A stretch of 64,000 bases of DNA from Neopestalotiopsis rosae (lineage: Eukaryota; Ascomycota; Sordariomycetes; Amphisphaeriales; Sporocadaceae), in the NCBI GenBank assembly GCA_023078685.1, contig JALGAS010000004.1:3906001-3970000 (forward strand), given 5' to 3'. Shown here piece after piece: positions 48,036-60,405 of the stretch. The notes under the pieces are model-generated. The model searched no databases, had not been told where the DNA came from, and saw only the letters and a program-made list of their open reading frames with translations. Every line of letters starts with the position of its first letter. The first letter of the stretch is position 1. Position numbers and translations under genes: made by a program.

Positions 48036-51000
48036 ATGACGGGGTTCAAGTACCTCAACCAGGCCGAGTTCCTCAAGGAGCCTTGTAAGTAGCCGTGATT
48101 TTAGTATTTGGCAACTCATCCTAACATATGCGCAGACCAGCCATCCCAGACACCGGCAAGGGACGAGGAGAACTCGAGCTCATCTGCAACCGACAGTAGA
48201 ACTCGATCCGGAAGCTTCTACCAACAATCAAATCGCAGCCGCCCAAGTTTCAGCATGTTCCGGCATTCCAACGAAAGTAGATCGAATACGAGCCTTTATG
48301 GCCAGTCTAACCAAAGCCGACCCAACTTATCATTTCTCTCGAACGATGGAGACTCACCGTCGGCTTCGGTGCGCACAATTGACCATGGCAAGAGCGACAA
48401 AGGCAAGAAGAGAGCAACGCGCGATCGCAGCAAGACTATTAGCGCGGAGGCATCTTCATCAAGCCCCACAGCATCGTCGCCCATAAGCCCACTGGGAAGT
48501 GCGACTGTTCATGAGCGTGCTGCCAGAGCTACACGTGAACGCCTGCGCGATGTTCATACTCCGATCAAGGTTCACAGCCGTCTATCCGCCATCATGGACA
48601 AAGACATGCCGAGCAGCGACACAGCTACCGTCAGCATTCGTATTTCCGAGCTGCCTGATACTATATTGATCAGTCGAGCTGTCAGAGACATGGCCATAAA
48701 CTTTCCCGACAGCGTCGCTACTTTTGAAGTTCAGTTTCATCCCGGCCTCGACGTTAATTTGAACGATATGTCAGAGGCAATCCGTAAAGGTCAGGCTATG
48801 CCTGTCGCCCGAGAGATTTCAGCAGACATGGTCGTCAAGGCTGACAAGCCTCTGTCACCAATTGCTGAGGGCTTGCCACCAATCGCAGAAAGATCCTCAT
48901 CGCCAGTTGCCCAAGATTCACCGTCCTCAATCATTGAGCCCACTTTTCCTGTTGGTGAAACAATTATTTCCCCAAGCAAGCGACGCCGTGCTTCAACCAA
49001 GTCTGTCCGTTTCAGCAATGAGGACAAGGTTTTTAACCTTTCGCCTGCCAATTCAAATACCTCAAAGGAAATGCTTGTCGACGACGAAGACTGTGCTATC
49101 GCATCAGATGATGAGGACAATGCACAAGATGAAATTCATAACAAGGATCAGAACGAGAATCGCGACAAGGATCGAGGCAACGACGAAACTAGTGATGGAG
49201 ACAATGATAAGCACGAAGAGCAAGACATTGGCGCAGAAGATCGCAGCGAGATCTCCTTCAGCAGCGATTCAGATGCAGAAAATGCACAGGAAGGACAAAG
49301 CGAAGACAATTCCCACAGCTTCATTCTTCCAGAGTTCGACTTTAAGCGATCGACCAGCCGTTTTAGCAGCATTTTTGCAAACGACGAAGAAGCTGCAGAG
49401 GCACCCGCTCCTATCACATCCTCCGCCGAGTTGCCATCTCTATTTTCACCTACCGAAGTCTTATCAGAGCATGGATCATACAGTGAATCCCAGGAGGCTT
49501 CTGCCGATGATACGTCGGCCATTATTCCAACTGCCCATCAGCAAAGCGTTACTCCAGCTCAAAACACTACCGAAGCCACTGTACTCACAAAGGAGCATGA
49601 GATCACTGTGACTAATGAGCAGAGCTGTGTTACCATTGATGAACATGACTCAGCTATCGCTGATGTGCAGAATGTCATTGGAGACTATGCCCCCGCAGAC
49701 ACTATCGCCGATAAACAAAGCGATGATGTTCCCAGTAACGATGGAAGTTCTATCATCCCTGATACACAGGACCTCACTGCACCATATGAACAACGCGAAC
49801 AGGGAGAATTTGTTGCAGTTGATGGAGACACCATTTCTGAGGACAGTAACGATACCATTACCGCTCATGATCACAGCGCTATCATTGCCGACGAGGCCAG
49901 TACCGCTTCTGACGAGCAGAACAGTGTTATCGTCAATGCATCAAACGTCTCCCAAACAAGCGAACAAGCCAACGCTGCGACTGAAACCGAAGCAAGAGAC
50001 GCCCATATCGATCGACTTGAAAGTATCGATGATGACAATGTGAGCCTGAAGACTGACGACTTTGTTGATGATGATGTCGAGGTTTCGTCCATTCTGGGCA
50101 TGATAGCCAACAAGCACAGCACTGTTCACACACCAGACAATGGACGGACCAGCCGAAGAGAGATTCCGCCTCGTTCTGAATCACCGACCATGGGTGCTAT
50201 CGGCGAGCGAGATGTCATGGTAACGATTCCTCCTCTGATGCCTAGAACTAGACAAAGACCTGATGTCATGTCTCAGCATTCACAGTTTTCACACCTACCG
50301 AGATTCCTTCCACCGACTCCTGCTCCGTCCTACCCCGTTCCTGAGCTACCTCGCGAGGCTTCTTCTCCCGCTTCTCCCACGACTCCGACGCCGCCGCTTC
50401 GTCTTCACCAGCGAAGTCATCAGGACTTGCGACAGCCTACTCGAAACCTGCCTATTCCGGCTCGTGTTTCCAGAATTCCGGCACCGGGTACTTCGTCTGG
50501 CTTGTCAAGCCCAGCAGTTGCGACACCACAGCGTCCAGCTTTGTTCACTGCACGAAGTTTACGATTTCAGCATGAGGACTCTCCGCGCCCGACTCATCAT
50601 GAGTCCCTGATCCCCGGAGTTCCAACTCGCATGACGACCATTCATTCCAGAACTCAGATCCCAGATGTTGCCTCTCGTGCTCCAGCGATCCCTCCCCGTT
50701 CCCGAATGCTGCGACCTACCATGTCAATCAATGACATGGCGACTACCTCAGCCACACAGAGTCGACCGAGTTTTGCACAACGTGTAGAAGAGGCTTCGTA
50801 TACCAGACCTTCAGTTGACATGTCCCGTCCAATTCAGAACCGTGTAGAAGTTCACACTGATGCACAGGTGGCTGAAGAAGTGTCATTGCCGAAGGAAGAG
50901 GCTGTCCCCATTGGACCGACAATCTCGAGACATATACCCAAGCCCAAGCCCGTTGTGCCTCAGCCCGAGAAAGCTGAGCCGTCTCGCCTGCGCAAGATCG

Positions 51001-52776
51001 CAACACGTTCTCTCGGAAGTCTCGCCAGCGGTTCTTACAGGAACGCAACCAAGTCACACAACGATCTCAGAGATGCCGCAGTAAAGACCAGTGATCATCC
51101 CTTGCCATACAAGAAGTGGCTGTATTCATCAGAGGCTGCTGTTTTGCAAGATGACTTGTCCAGAGGATACGATGTCAACAGTCCTAACATCCGTCAGCGT
51201 CATCAAATGCCGATGCCTATCCCGCCAAGCGTTAATTCTAGAACCTCAAGCATTGGAGCTACGGATAACAGACCTGCTTCTTTCGCTCCCGCTGCAGGCA
51301 TGCATTCTTCACGAGTTCCACGACGACCTGCATTCGGCCGAAGTAACGTCCCATCCGTCGCCGACATTCACGCTCTACCTGACTCCGTCCGACTCTCGCA
51401 AGTTATCGAGACAGACGAGACTACGCCAAAGAGAGGCCCTACAACGCCTCAGACTGCCTCTAGTCATCGCAGCGTCCGCCCACCCACCCCGCAGGCATCA
51501 TTTGCCCGTCATCAGCAAAGCCCTGTCACTCCCCAGGCTCAGCAGCAGCAATCTCCTGTGCACAATGTCACACGCCAGCTTCACCAGATGCTGGACAATG
51601 AGATCATGCGTCAACGCAGCCGTCCCTCCCTCCGAGAGGAGATTGCATCGAGTCCGCTGAGCGCTCGCACGCCCGACTCTCTCCCTCGTCGCTCTGTCGC
51701 TCGTTAGTACTCTATTTCTCTTTTTCACTTCATGTAAACCATCTTTCACGCCATTGCTGACAATTCTTCGTATAGCTACGCCACCTCGGCGTATCCCCAC
51801 CGTGCGCCGCAGCACGGACACCATACGCACGGTGTCCGTGGCCCTGCCCTGTGGCCACACCGAGGTGCAGCATAGGAGCCTCACCGACGAGGAGAAGATG
51901 GCTTGTGGTGTTTCGGGTGGCGGTGTCGTCGTGGGCTCGGGTGGTCGTGGTCGTCGTGGCTATGGAGGTAGTGGTAGTAGAACTAATAATGAGCAATTTT
52001 ATTAGTGCAAAAGCGCTCTTGTGAGAAGTTCTACTGACAATTTCTCTCCGTTTCGCGTTCTTCCCTCCTCTCCCCAGCCTCGTCGCTTCTTTGCCCATGG
52101 CGGGTTGACAGCTCGGGTATCGACGCCGAGCTCGGTAAGTACGCAAGCCTTTTTATTTCCGGAGGGAGCGGAGACATTCAACCGGAACTACGATCCAGAG
52201 AGACAGGGCGGCCGGGATCTGGCCGGTCGTGTGCCCCGGTCTGCGACGGTTCCCGCCATCCCAACCAGCCATCACGAGACATCAGGATCTGCTGCAGGGT
52301 TGGAGTCGGGCCACGATCGAGGCGCTCCAAGCCCTGGAACAGCGGCTCAGCGAAGCTTCGCCAAATTGCGATCTCGCTTTACCATGGCGGAGCTCCGCGC
52401 GGCCTATGGCGGCAAGACAGAGGAGGAGATTGTCCGCATGTTGCGCCGTGACAACGGCAGTGAAGATGAAGCTGGGTGCGGACTCGAGCGCAGTGGCAGT
52501 GTGGAGCGTCCCTCGGCCGACCCGTTCTCGGGGGTGCCAGAGCACTCCAACCTCCTCTATTCAGCATCAGCTGGAGGACCCCGAGATCTCGTCGAGGTTC
52601 GAGCCCGCGAAGAAGGCGGAGCATACGATGAAGACGTGAGCCAGCTCGACGGGGTTATTGCTGCGAGCACACCCCGTGGTATGAAACGGAGAAGCTCCAA
52701 ATTGCGCTCATCGAAGAGCGTGGGCTCGCTGCTGAGTCGCCTTCGCCGGGGTGGTAATTCTTCCAATGCGAGATGA
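48036..52776 (+). CDS. Very large disordered protein, unknown function, with alternative 3' splicing
   Basis: I do not recognise this protein. Exon 48036-48084 encodes MTGFKYLNQAEFLKEP; a short intron with CTAAC branch leads to exon 48136-51702, then an intron with GTTAGT donor leads to 51776. From there two endings are possible. Reading through gives a Gly-rich tail and a stop at 52003-52005 (1281 residues). Splicing 51931-52005 and 52021-52077 (the latter a textbook GTGAGA...CTGAC...CCCCAG intron) joins the open frame 52078-52776, which has no ATG of its own near its start, giving 1494 residues. I prefer the longer model. Content: Ser/Arg-rich N-terminus, one compact segment SIRISELPDTILISRAVRDM, a long acidic Asp/Glu/Asn tract, then Pro/Ser/Arg-rich sequence, and a basic C-terminus (KRRSSKLRSSKSVGSLLSRL). 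Probably a scaffold or regulator; no function assigned. Confidence 0.74.
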
Positions 52777-53711
52777 GGGGGAGAGACAGGAGAAAAAGTG
52801 ATTATGATTGATGCATTTTATATATCTTATCTTTTGAGCATGATGAATTGCATGCGCACCGCATTCGTTTAGTGATGACTCCATGATCTCGTATACCGAA
52901 AGAAAGCTAGCCCATAACACCTTCGATCTCAACGGAGGCGGTGGGGCGAACTTCATGAATGTTCTCGTCGATGCAGAATTGATTCGATTTCCATTATAAT
53001 AATCGGCGACATGTCTCATGTGGGTACTTGATCGGTATCCGAAAATTCTGGCTTTCCTTTCATCTCGATGAGCTGGAAGATAAGCTGGCCAATGGTCTTT
53101 TCACAGATCTCATGGAGGCTGAAACAGGAAGACCAAACCATGCAACAATGGAGCAGGAGAGGCCTTTCCCCATCATCATCATGACGAAGATAATAAGCTC
53201 CTAGACGACAAGTTCCTTATTCTTCCATTAAGCAAGAAAACATGCAATTCTAATGGACTGATTCTAACTGCGAAGGGGCCATTGTGAATGATCCGGGGCT
53301 CAGCCCGAGTGTACTTCGTCTTTCTGTTATGGCCAGCATCAAGTTGCGTCCTCACGAAAAGCTACGCTTGTGCCATCTGATAGGACAGAAAACACTGGAA
53401 CGACATGAATCTGCCGAAAAAAATAAAGCTGAAGAAGAATCGACTCAATTGGAATGGTGCTCAGTGGTGTGAAATAGCCCAATATTTATATCAGCACGCA
53501 TGTTTGCAACGAGACCTTGCAGCAACATCACCGTCTACAGTCATTGATTACTCCTGGATACAGTCAGTCAGACACGCAATGACTTGAATACCACGTAGTC
53601 ATCGCTTTAACAATAAAACTGGTTTCATTAATTGCCAGTACCAAAACATCTATTGTTCTATTAATTTGCTTGGGTCAAAACAGCCTAGATGAAAAATGTA
53701 AAGTCATACCG
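52777..53711. other. Intergenic 0.9 kb between convergent genes
   Basis: 3' flanks only; AT-rich, no gene or RNA supported. Confidence 0.55.
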
Positions 53712-54371
53712 CTACTCCTCAGGCAATTGAAGTCTGACCCGCTTGGGGCCTTTCCGAACCACCACCTTCGTCTCCTCCTTTTCCGACTCTCCAGATTCTT
53801 CAGACTCCTTCTCCGATTCCTCGGCTTCTTCCGCCACCTCCTCCTCCTCATCAGATCCCGAGGATACAGCCTGCCCTGCCTTTCTCTTCGCCTCCTTCAG
53901 CTTCTTCTTCAGTTCCTTCTTCTTTTGCTTCAGTTCCAGCGCCTTCTTCTTCCTTTCCTCCTTCTCCTGTTTCTCTCTCACCTTCCTCTCCTCCCTCTCC
54001 TGCTTCCTCCTCGGCTTCTCCAGCGCCTCCAGCTTCCTGTCCTCCTCCTCCCGCCTCTTCCTCTGCTCCTCCTCCTCCTTCTTGGTCGCGGCAGTGGCGT
54101 ATCCGAGACTGCTGGCCGACGACGAGGGCGGCCACGACTTGGTAGTAGTGCTGGCGGCTCCAGGTGCCGCCGGCCTCTTGAGCGACTTGTAGAGAGTGTT
54201 GTACCACGAGTTGGACGCGACGTCGTGAGAAGACTCCTCCAGCACCTTCTTGTGCCCGTGGTACGCCCTGGAGAGGGTTGCGCCGCGCTCGACGAAGATC
54301 TCCATGCTCAGGGGCGTGGCTACGGGCACCTTGTCGTAGTTGCCGTCGGCGTAGGACCCATGTTCGTCCAT
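53712..54371 (-). CDS. Lys/Glu-rich coiled-coil protein, unknown function
   Basis: A 219-residue, intronless protein. The first 110 residues (MDEHGSYADGNYDKVPVATP..., YHGHKKVLEE, WYNTLYKSLKRP) are mixed and could fold. From about residue 118 to 180 the chain is a continuous Lys/Glu/Arg helix (KKEEEEQRKRREEEDRKLE, KKKELKKKLKEAKRK), followed by an acidic stretch of about 35 residues and a basic end KGPKRVRLQLPEE. Basic and acidic blocks of this kind are common in nucleolar or chromatin-associated proteins, but no domain is recognised. The start at 54371 is chosen because it has AAA immediately upstream and the 22 in-frame codons farther upstream look like leader. Confidence 0.75.
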   Translation of the reverse strand: MDEHGSYADGNYDKVPVATPLSMEIFVERGATLSRAYHGHKKVLEESSHDVASNSWYNTLYKSLKRPAAPGAASTTTKSWPPSSSASSLGYATAATKKEEEEQRKRREEEDRKLEALEKPRRKQEREERKVREKQEKEERKKKALELKQKKKELKKKLKEAKRKAGQAVSSGSDEEEEVAEEAEESEKESEESGESEKEETKVVVRKGPKRVRLQLPEE

Positions 54372-54845
54372 TTTTGTTCCTTTAGGCGCCGTTTCAAGTA
54401 TACTAGAGAGTGATGTGAAGAGAAGCTCTGGTTGCACAGGAGTTCCGAGTGAGAGAATTAATCGACGCAGAAGTCGGTGCAGAAGAAACCCAATTCAACA
54501 ATGGATGGCAATACTAGGGGATGCAGATCGAAAACGAATTGTTTTTGGTCAATAGAAACCATAATTCATTATTGAGATCCGTATTTGGGTATCTCGAAAT
54601 GCTTTGTTCTGGCTCGTCTCTAGTAAATGTCTCAGTCGCATAACCGCAATCGGATTGGTCGCTTTCATCCCGCCCTCCACTGACAAAGAAGGGACGCTGG
54701 ATCTGCCATCTGTGCACGCTTACCACTCGAAGCGCATTGACATTCCAGACATATTGTCTTGGCTTTTTCCACCAGTGTCTTGCCTATGAAAGCCGAATGC
54801 GATTGATTGAAGATTGTAGATGATGGTTCCCGCCCATCACAGATT
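54372..54845. other. Short intergenic stretch
   Basis: Promoter of the Lys/Glu-rich gene and 3' flank of the small two-exon gene. Nothing else seen. Confidence 0.5.
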
Positions 54846-55389
54846 CTAGTTGTATCCAATGATACCTTCAGCCAATGGTGCGACCGCATTGCGATTCCAT
54901 ATCGTGACTCGGCGTCCAATGATTCCTTCTCCACCAACACGCAACATTAGGGGAGAAGGTAGCGCCGCTCTCATGTTGGCAGACTCTTCGGTATCATGAT
55001 TCAGTGACCTCTGGAGGCCAAACCTGTACTTGAATGGGCTTATGATGGCCGAGGTTGTCAAATCCCCCGTTTCGCTATAGTATGAAGTGTGAGATACAGT
55101 TCACTTTTCAACAGGAAATAGGCAGGCTACTGGTAGTGATGAAAGTCGCGACAACTTACTGGATGCCAATGGTGCAATCATCATCAAAGACCAAAGGGTC
55201 CAGATTCTGATCCGGGACCAAGGACGCAGAACCCGCCGATGCTGAATTCTTTTGGTTTTCAATGTGAAATAATAAGCGTCCAGCCATGATGGGGACTCTT
55301 GATCTGATAGGACTGCCAGATGTATCGTGGGAGAGGCTGAGAACTGCTAGTGCGCCTCCCTGAGAACTGCGCAGACCGCCGCCACACAT
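54846..55389 (-). CDS. Small two-exon hypothetical protein
   Basis: Proposed exons on the minus strand: 55389-55160 and 55074-54846, joined through an 85-nt intron with a GTAAGT donor and CTATAG acceptor in matching phase (2 then 1), giving 152 residues. The sequence has no internal low complexity and reads like a folded protein: an N-terminal MCGGGLRSSQGGALAVLS, then RVPIMAGRLLFHIENQ, a central DPLVFDDDCTIGI, and the end VGGEGIIGRRVTIWNRNAV with a repeated GIIG motif. No family recognised. A possible upstream exon is not excluded because TTCTAA...TGCAAG just before the ATG looks like an intron end. Confidence is moderate: the clean splice pair across a frame change is the main support. Confidence 0.5.
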
Positions 55390-56159
55390 GGCTGCTTGAA
55401 CTTGCAGAGAACAACTTTAGAATATGTTATAGATGTCAACGATAATATGTATAGAACATGGAATAAACAACAAGAATTGAGGCTTCGAAGGTTCGGTCGC
55501 CTTGAGCACTAGTTCGACGTTCGGCGTTTATGGGTTCTCAAAGTATAGTAAGCCTTGCTGCGACAGTCTTCTGTCACTGAGTTTAGCAAAGATACTCATC
55601 ATTCAGATGACAGAACGTCTTACTTCTAGTCGCTCCTTGGTCTTGTGACACCCAATAATGCACAAAAGCCTTTGACGGATCTTCCCTTGTGGAGTACCAC
55701 GCAACCAACACTATGAGCAAGTTTGAGCTCTTTTGAGGCGAACTCACTCAAAGCACCGACTTTCCTCCTTTCACTGCAACAACACTGCGACCGATTAGAA
55801 GCATCTATCCGCCTTTATACCTCCCTTTATACCTACCTCCTCGCTCCTGCCTGTCATCCGTCGTAGCATTTGCGGAGGTGGAACCTTGATGGGCACCCTG
55901 GCCATCAAGGTAGGAAGCTCAGTGGCAGCACGAGTTGACAACCCAACATGACGTATCATTGTCTGGACACGCAAAGGAAGCAGCTGCCGCCATTGACATT
56001 CTGACAAATCCCTCAAATACCGAGCTACCCCTCATTTCGCTCGTCGTACCGAATCGTGTTGTTGTTCTTGCTCATTCCCTTGCACCATCAAGAAATCACA
56101 AGACGAACTCTTCGAAGAAAAAGCCAGTATCATATATCAAAGCCCGCTAACTGATCAAA
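55390..56159. other. Divergent promoter region between small gene and SOD
   Basis: About 0.8 kb upstream of both a minus-strand and a plus-strand gene. Frames here are short and without motifs. The C/A-rich leader before 56160 belongs to the SOD gene. Confidence 0.5.
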
Positions 56160-56862
56160 ATGTCGTCTCCCACTTACAAGTTGCCTCCTCTGCCATATGC
56201 ATACGATGTTAGTACCCAGAAAACGGCACCTACCCCATGTGAGCCAAACTGACATTGAGAGACAGGCTCTGGAACCAAGCATCTCGAAGCAGATTATGGA
56301 GCTACACCACTCCAAACACCACCAAACCTACATTACGAACCTGAATAAAGCACTGGAGGTCTCGACCAAGGCCCTGTCAGAGGGCAGACTCGAGGACTCG
56401 TCCGCTCAGCTCGCCGCTATCCGCTTCAACGGCGGCGGACACATTAACCACGCACTCTTCTGGGAAAACCTGGCTCCTTCATCGTCGAATGAAGCCAAGC
56501 CCGAAGTAGCCCCCAAGCTGGTCGCTGCCATTCAAGATACCTGGGGCAGCCTCGAAAACTTCAAAAAGGCCTTTGGCGCTGCCTTGCTGGGTATTCAGGG
56601 TAGCGGTTGGGGCTGGCTTGTCAAGGAGACCGGCACGGGTCAGCTGCGCATCGCCACGCTCGCCAACCAAGAGGCCGTCGTGGTGGGCGACACACCGCTC
56701 TTTGGCGTCGACATGTGGGAGCACGCATACTACCTCCAGTATCTCAATGGCAAGGCCGCCTATGTCGACAACATTTGGAATGTCATCAACTGGAAGACGG
56801 CCGAGCAGCGCTACGCAGGCCCTCGGGAGGATGCCTTCAAGATCCTCAAGGCCAACATGTAA
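56160..56862 (+). CDS. Manganese superoxide dismutase, no visible mitochondrial presequence
   Basis: Dismutates superoxide to hydrogen peroxide and oxygen. Exon 56160-56207 encodes MSSPTYKLPPLPYAYD, a 58-nt intron (GTTAGT...ACTGAC...GACAG) follows, and exon 56266-56862 completes 214 residues. Metal ligands are His30 in MELHHSKHH, His78 in GGGHINHALFW, Asp165 and His169 in DVDMWEHAYYLQY context (DMWEHAYY). Gln127 in GIQGSGWGWL is the second-sphere glutamine typical of MnSOD. The conserved N-terminus YKLPPLPYAYDALEP begins only six residues after Met, leaving no room for a mitochondrial targeting sequence, so a cytosolic enzyme is inferred; filamentous fungi often carry such a second MnSOD. No peroxisomal C-terminal tripeptide (ends KANM). 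No linked oxidative-stress gene is adjacent. Confidence 0.95.
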
Positions 56863-59800
56863 AGTATGAGTAATGATGATAAATCTGAACCCAACATACG
56901 GACGAAGCGGAGACGCTCCAGTTTCAGAGCGGAAAGAGTTGTACCGTAGATTAACTTTGCCAAAAGGCTCACGCATCGCTGCCGCCGCCGTAGTCCTGCA
57001 ATAAGACGAATATTGATGCTGAATCTCGATACTGGTGTTCGCATGTTCCGATTGTCGTAAGATTCTTGACACACGGAACCTGCTTTGCCTGCCAGGAACT
57101 ACAAAAGTGTTTGCATTTGCAGGCTTGGCGGGAATAAGCAGACAGCGTTGTGGCACAGCTAAGAATAGCCTGCTTGGATATTTTTGGTTTCGTTAGTCTT
57201 GAGACATGCGCGACCCACGGACGGTAACAAACCTATTTTGTTAAGGGGGACGACGCATCGCAGAATCTGCGTGCCATTTGATCATGGACTGCCATCGATC
57301 CTTTTCATTCAGGACCTGTATTCTGCATGCAGCATATTTCTTTTGTATGACCACGAACCGATAGCTCGGAGAAAAGCGAATCGGCAACGTTACCGGAGGT
57401 GTTTAACCTTGAGTTTATCGTTCGGTAAACGAAAACACGACAGGTGATATGCCAAGAGTCTCGTGCTGCCCGACTTCAACGTTGTGACTCGGAATTGAGA
57501 GACATAATCCTGCAATATCGCTTATCAACACTGTACAATTGGATGCGGCTGAACGCCGCGCACCCCCAAGAATCCAGGAACCGTGGCGCCCAGTCAGCCC
57601 GTGTATTAGAATCCTTGCTGTGGTCATGAAAAAGACCATCTGCATAGCCGAGGCTCATCTTTTATCACGTCGAAAGTCCCAAACAGTCATTATTTCGACC
57701 TGACGAGTCCGGGTTCTAAGCCCATATGGTATTGTAGACCCTTTCGCTGATAGTATACATCTCGCATGAGTTGGTGGTTCAATAGCATAGGTATGCTTGA
57801 AGGCAATAGGGACAAGAATCAACGTAGCCGGCTTATTCGAGGTTCACGATTCGTTAAGAGACGTGTGATCATCTCTGACATTGCAGCTGACATGATATCA
57901 TAGGCTTCTTCTGATTGTGGTATTCATTCGAATTTCAGACCAGTCGAGCCTCGAAGATATCCTCGGAAAATTTCAATGACACTGTGAAGGATGGCGCCCG
58001 ATTTGGTAGCCAGAGAGCATGGTGCAGCAAAAATGAGCAAGTGATTTGCTTGGTGCGGAAGAAAGTAAAGCAGAGAAACATTAATCCGGTGTCAAGCTGG
58101 GCCATGGGTATGCCCTAAGAAGACACCTGGGCGATTCGAGATAATAGTCGCATGCTGGATGTTGAATATAATGGGAAGCCACACGATCCGGTAAGTTCTT
58201 TTTCCGATCATTGTATCCATTTGCCCAGGCTCTTCGAGATAGAATGATTCAATGTGCATAGACTCGCACGACACCACAAGCCTGCTGTGCAAGTCAAGCA
58301 CTGCAGTGCGTAGATCTTCACCTTGTGTTCTACCATTATTAAGCCGCAATCCTCAGAAAAGCGTGCTAGCTCTGGTGAGAACGGTATAGATGACGTTCCC
58401 GTGGGACCGCAGACTACGTCAAATCAGCCGGATTGTTGCCGATTCCCCTGCCACGAACAAGGCGGCTTTCCCACGAGGGGTATCGGATAGCATTCAAGAG
58501 TCAATTTAGGGCGGACATTTGATCCCATTTCCAGCCACTGACTCTCACGAGGCTTTTGTTCCACGTGTCACGCATTGCCAGCCACGCTTAACTCTCAGCT
58601 CGGAGGTTGAACTTTTGCACCATTAATTCCACTTGCTCTTGGCATTCATATAGTGTTTGGGAGGACTATGCAAACCTTTCCGAAGTTGAAGTGTCTAAAA
58701 TTCGAGAGGCAGGCCTCGAATAGTTGAATAGCTCTTCTCATTCATGTGCTTGAGATAATTGGCACTTTAATCGGCCTTCGAGATGATTATCGGCCTATCG
58801 GTATCTATCTGGCCGATATTGTCGTTCTCTCTCGCATTGTTGGTGATTCGGCTTGTAGAGGAGAACGCGTAAGCGCTCAATGGGCTTCCCGTCTATAAGC
58901 CGTGATGCACTATCATCAGAGACAGCATCTGAGGCGGGTCGACCGCGATCAGGGCAGATTTCGTCTCAAAATACGAGTCTAAATCCCATTGCAGTGACTT
59001 TGTAGATGAGTTCCGTCCATTCGACGCGGCAAGTGGATTTGCTGTCGTCGTCCGATGAATTCCAGCTACTTTGGCTACCAATCGCCGACACGAAACTTCT
59101 CAACTAACACGCGAGGATGGGATAGAATCAACTTGGCGATAAGACGGATGGAGAGCCGAGAAACTCAAAACGAAGACGTGCTGAGAGGAAGAGGTTGGAT
59201 AGCAACGCCGAGCGCGGTGCCGCGGATAGCATCCAACCAGAAAATCGAGAAGTGCGAATTAAGATGGAATCAACAATTACAGAAGATTAAGACTGCCCAC
59301 GAGCCGTGCGCCACGGTCTTGCTCCGTGCGGGCTCGCTTGGCTTCTGCCCCGCCATCGTTCGGGATAATTTCCGAAAAGAAGAAACGAGAGAAAAGCTTG
59401 GCATCTTTGTGCAACGCATGAGGGTATTCGGCCCTTGGAGAGGCCGAGCAAGAAGCAACCAAAGAGGGAGGATTGAAAATTCTGCTTTGTGAGTCCCTGC
59501 AGTTGGCTGTTGGCTTTTTAGCGGCCAAGTGTGTTGGTGGTAATCGACACGATAGACGTCTTGCTGCTGTGTATGTCTACTTCACCATTGCATCTGATAT
59601 GACGCCATGTCATCAAATACGAGCGCAAGGCCCGGGGGTTAGTGGTTACGCGCATAGAGCTATTGAATAGGTAAGCATCTGTGGCGCCTTCTGTCAATGT
59701 CCTCAGCCTTAAGCCTCGTTTTTCATAGTCAAGCTGAGAGGGTTTGATAAGATGGAGTGTATAGATGGGCACCAAATTGGCGGTAAAGGCAGCGTCGACG

Positions 59801-60405
59801 TGGTGTTATTTGGTCGCACGAGGGTGCCCGTTTGGGCTGATTTGGCTGGGCGTTGAGGCACTTGGGGCCCCCTGACCACTGAGCGATGGCGCACAGTAGA
59901 CAGATAGAAGCTTAATCTGCTCACCGTGCATGTGACTATTATTTTTCCCTTAGCTGTCCGCAGCCGTTGCTACCACCAATAGAAGGCGGAACTAGGCACC
60001 ATTCAAGTCGAGAGAAAAATAGGTTCGCAGCTTCTCACCTGAGGATACGAGCAAGCGTTGGAAAACCTGAAAAGGTTCAAGGTCTAGAAGAACGATGCCG
60101 TCCCGGGCTAGACGCTAAGGAAAAGACTAGGTAGGCGGGTGAAAGCCAGGGTAGAACAGAATAAGGAACGTTGCCTGGCGTTCTCTTAATCAATCTCGAC
60201 ACGGGACGTAATGAAGAGGCGTTGGGGATGTGTGCCGCCCACCTGTGAGTAGAAATACGAGTGATATCCCAGATCATGAGATGACCTTTTGATATTGCCA
60301 TGACTTGACAGAGGCGGCTTCCATCCTCTCGAATAATTGTCCCTGTTTTGGAGACGCTCACTCGCTACTTCTTTCCCAGCCTTGATCATAATCAAAGAGA
60401 TCACC
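56863..60405. other. Gene-free 3.5-kb region between SOD and tyrosinase
   Basis: No supported gene. The longest frame, 59055-59492 plus, overlaps opposing frames and has no motif. The last 200 bp is the tyrosinase promoter/leader. Confidence 0.55.

Noticed and set aside
59055..59492. 145-codon plus frame before the tyrosinase
   Set aside because: No domain, and minus frames overlap it; left as intergenic.
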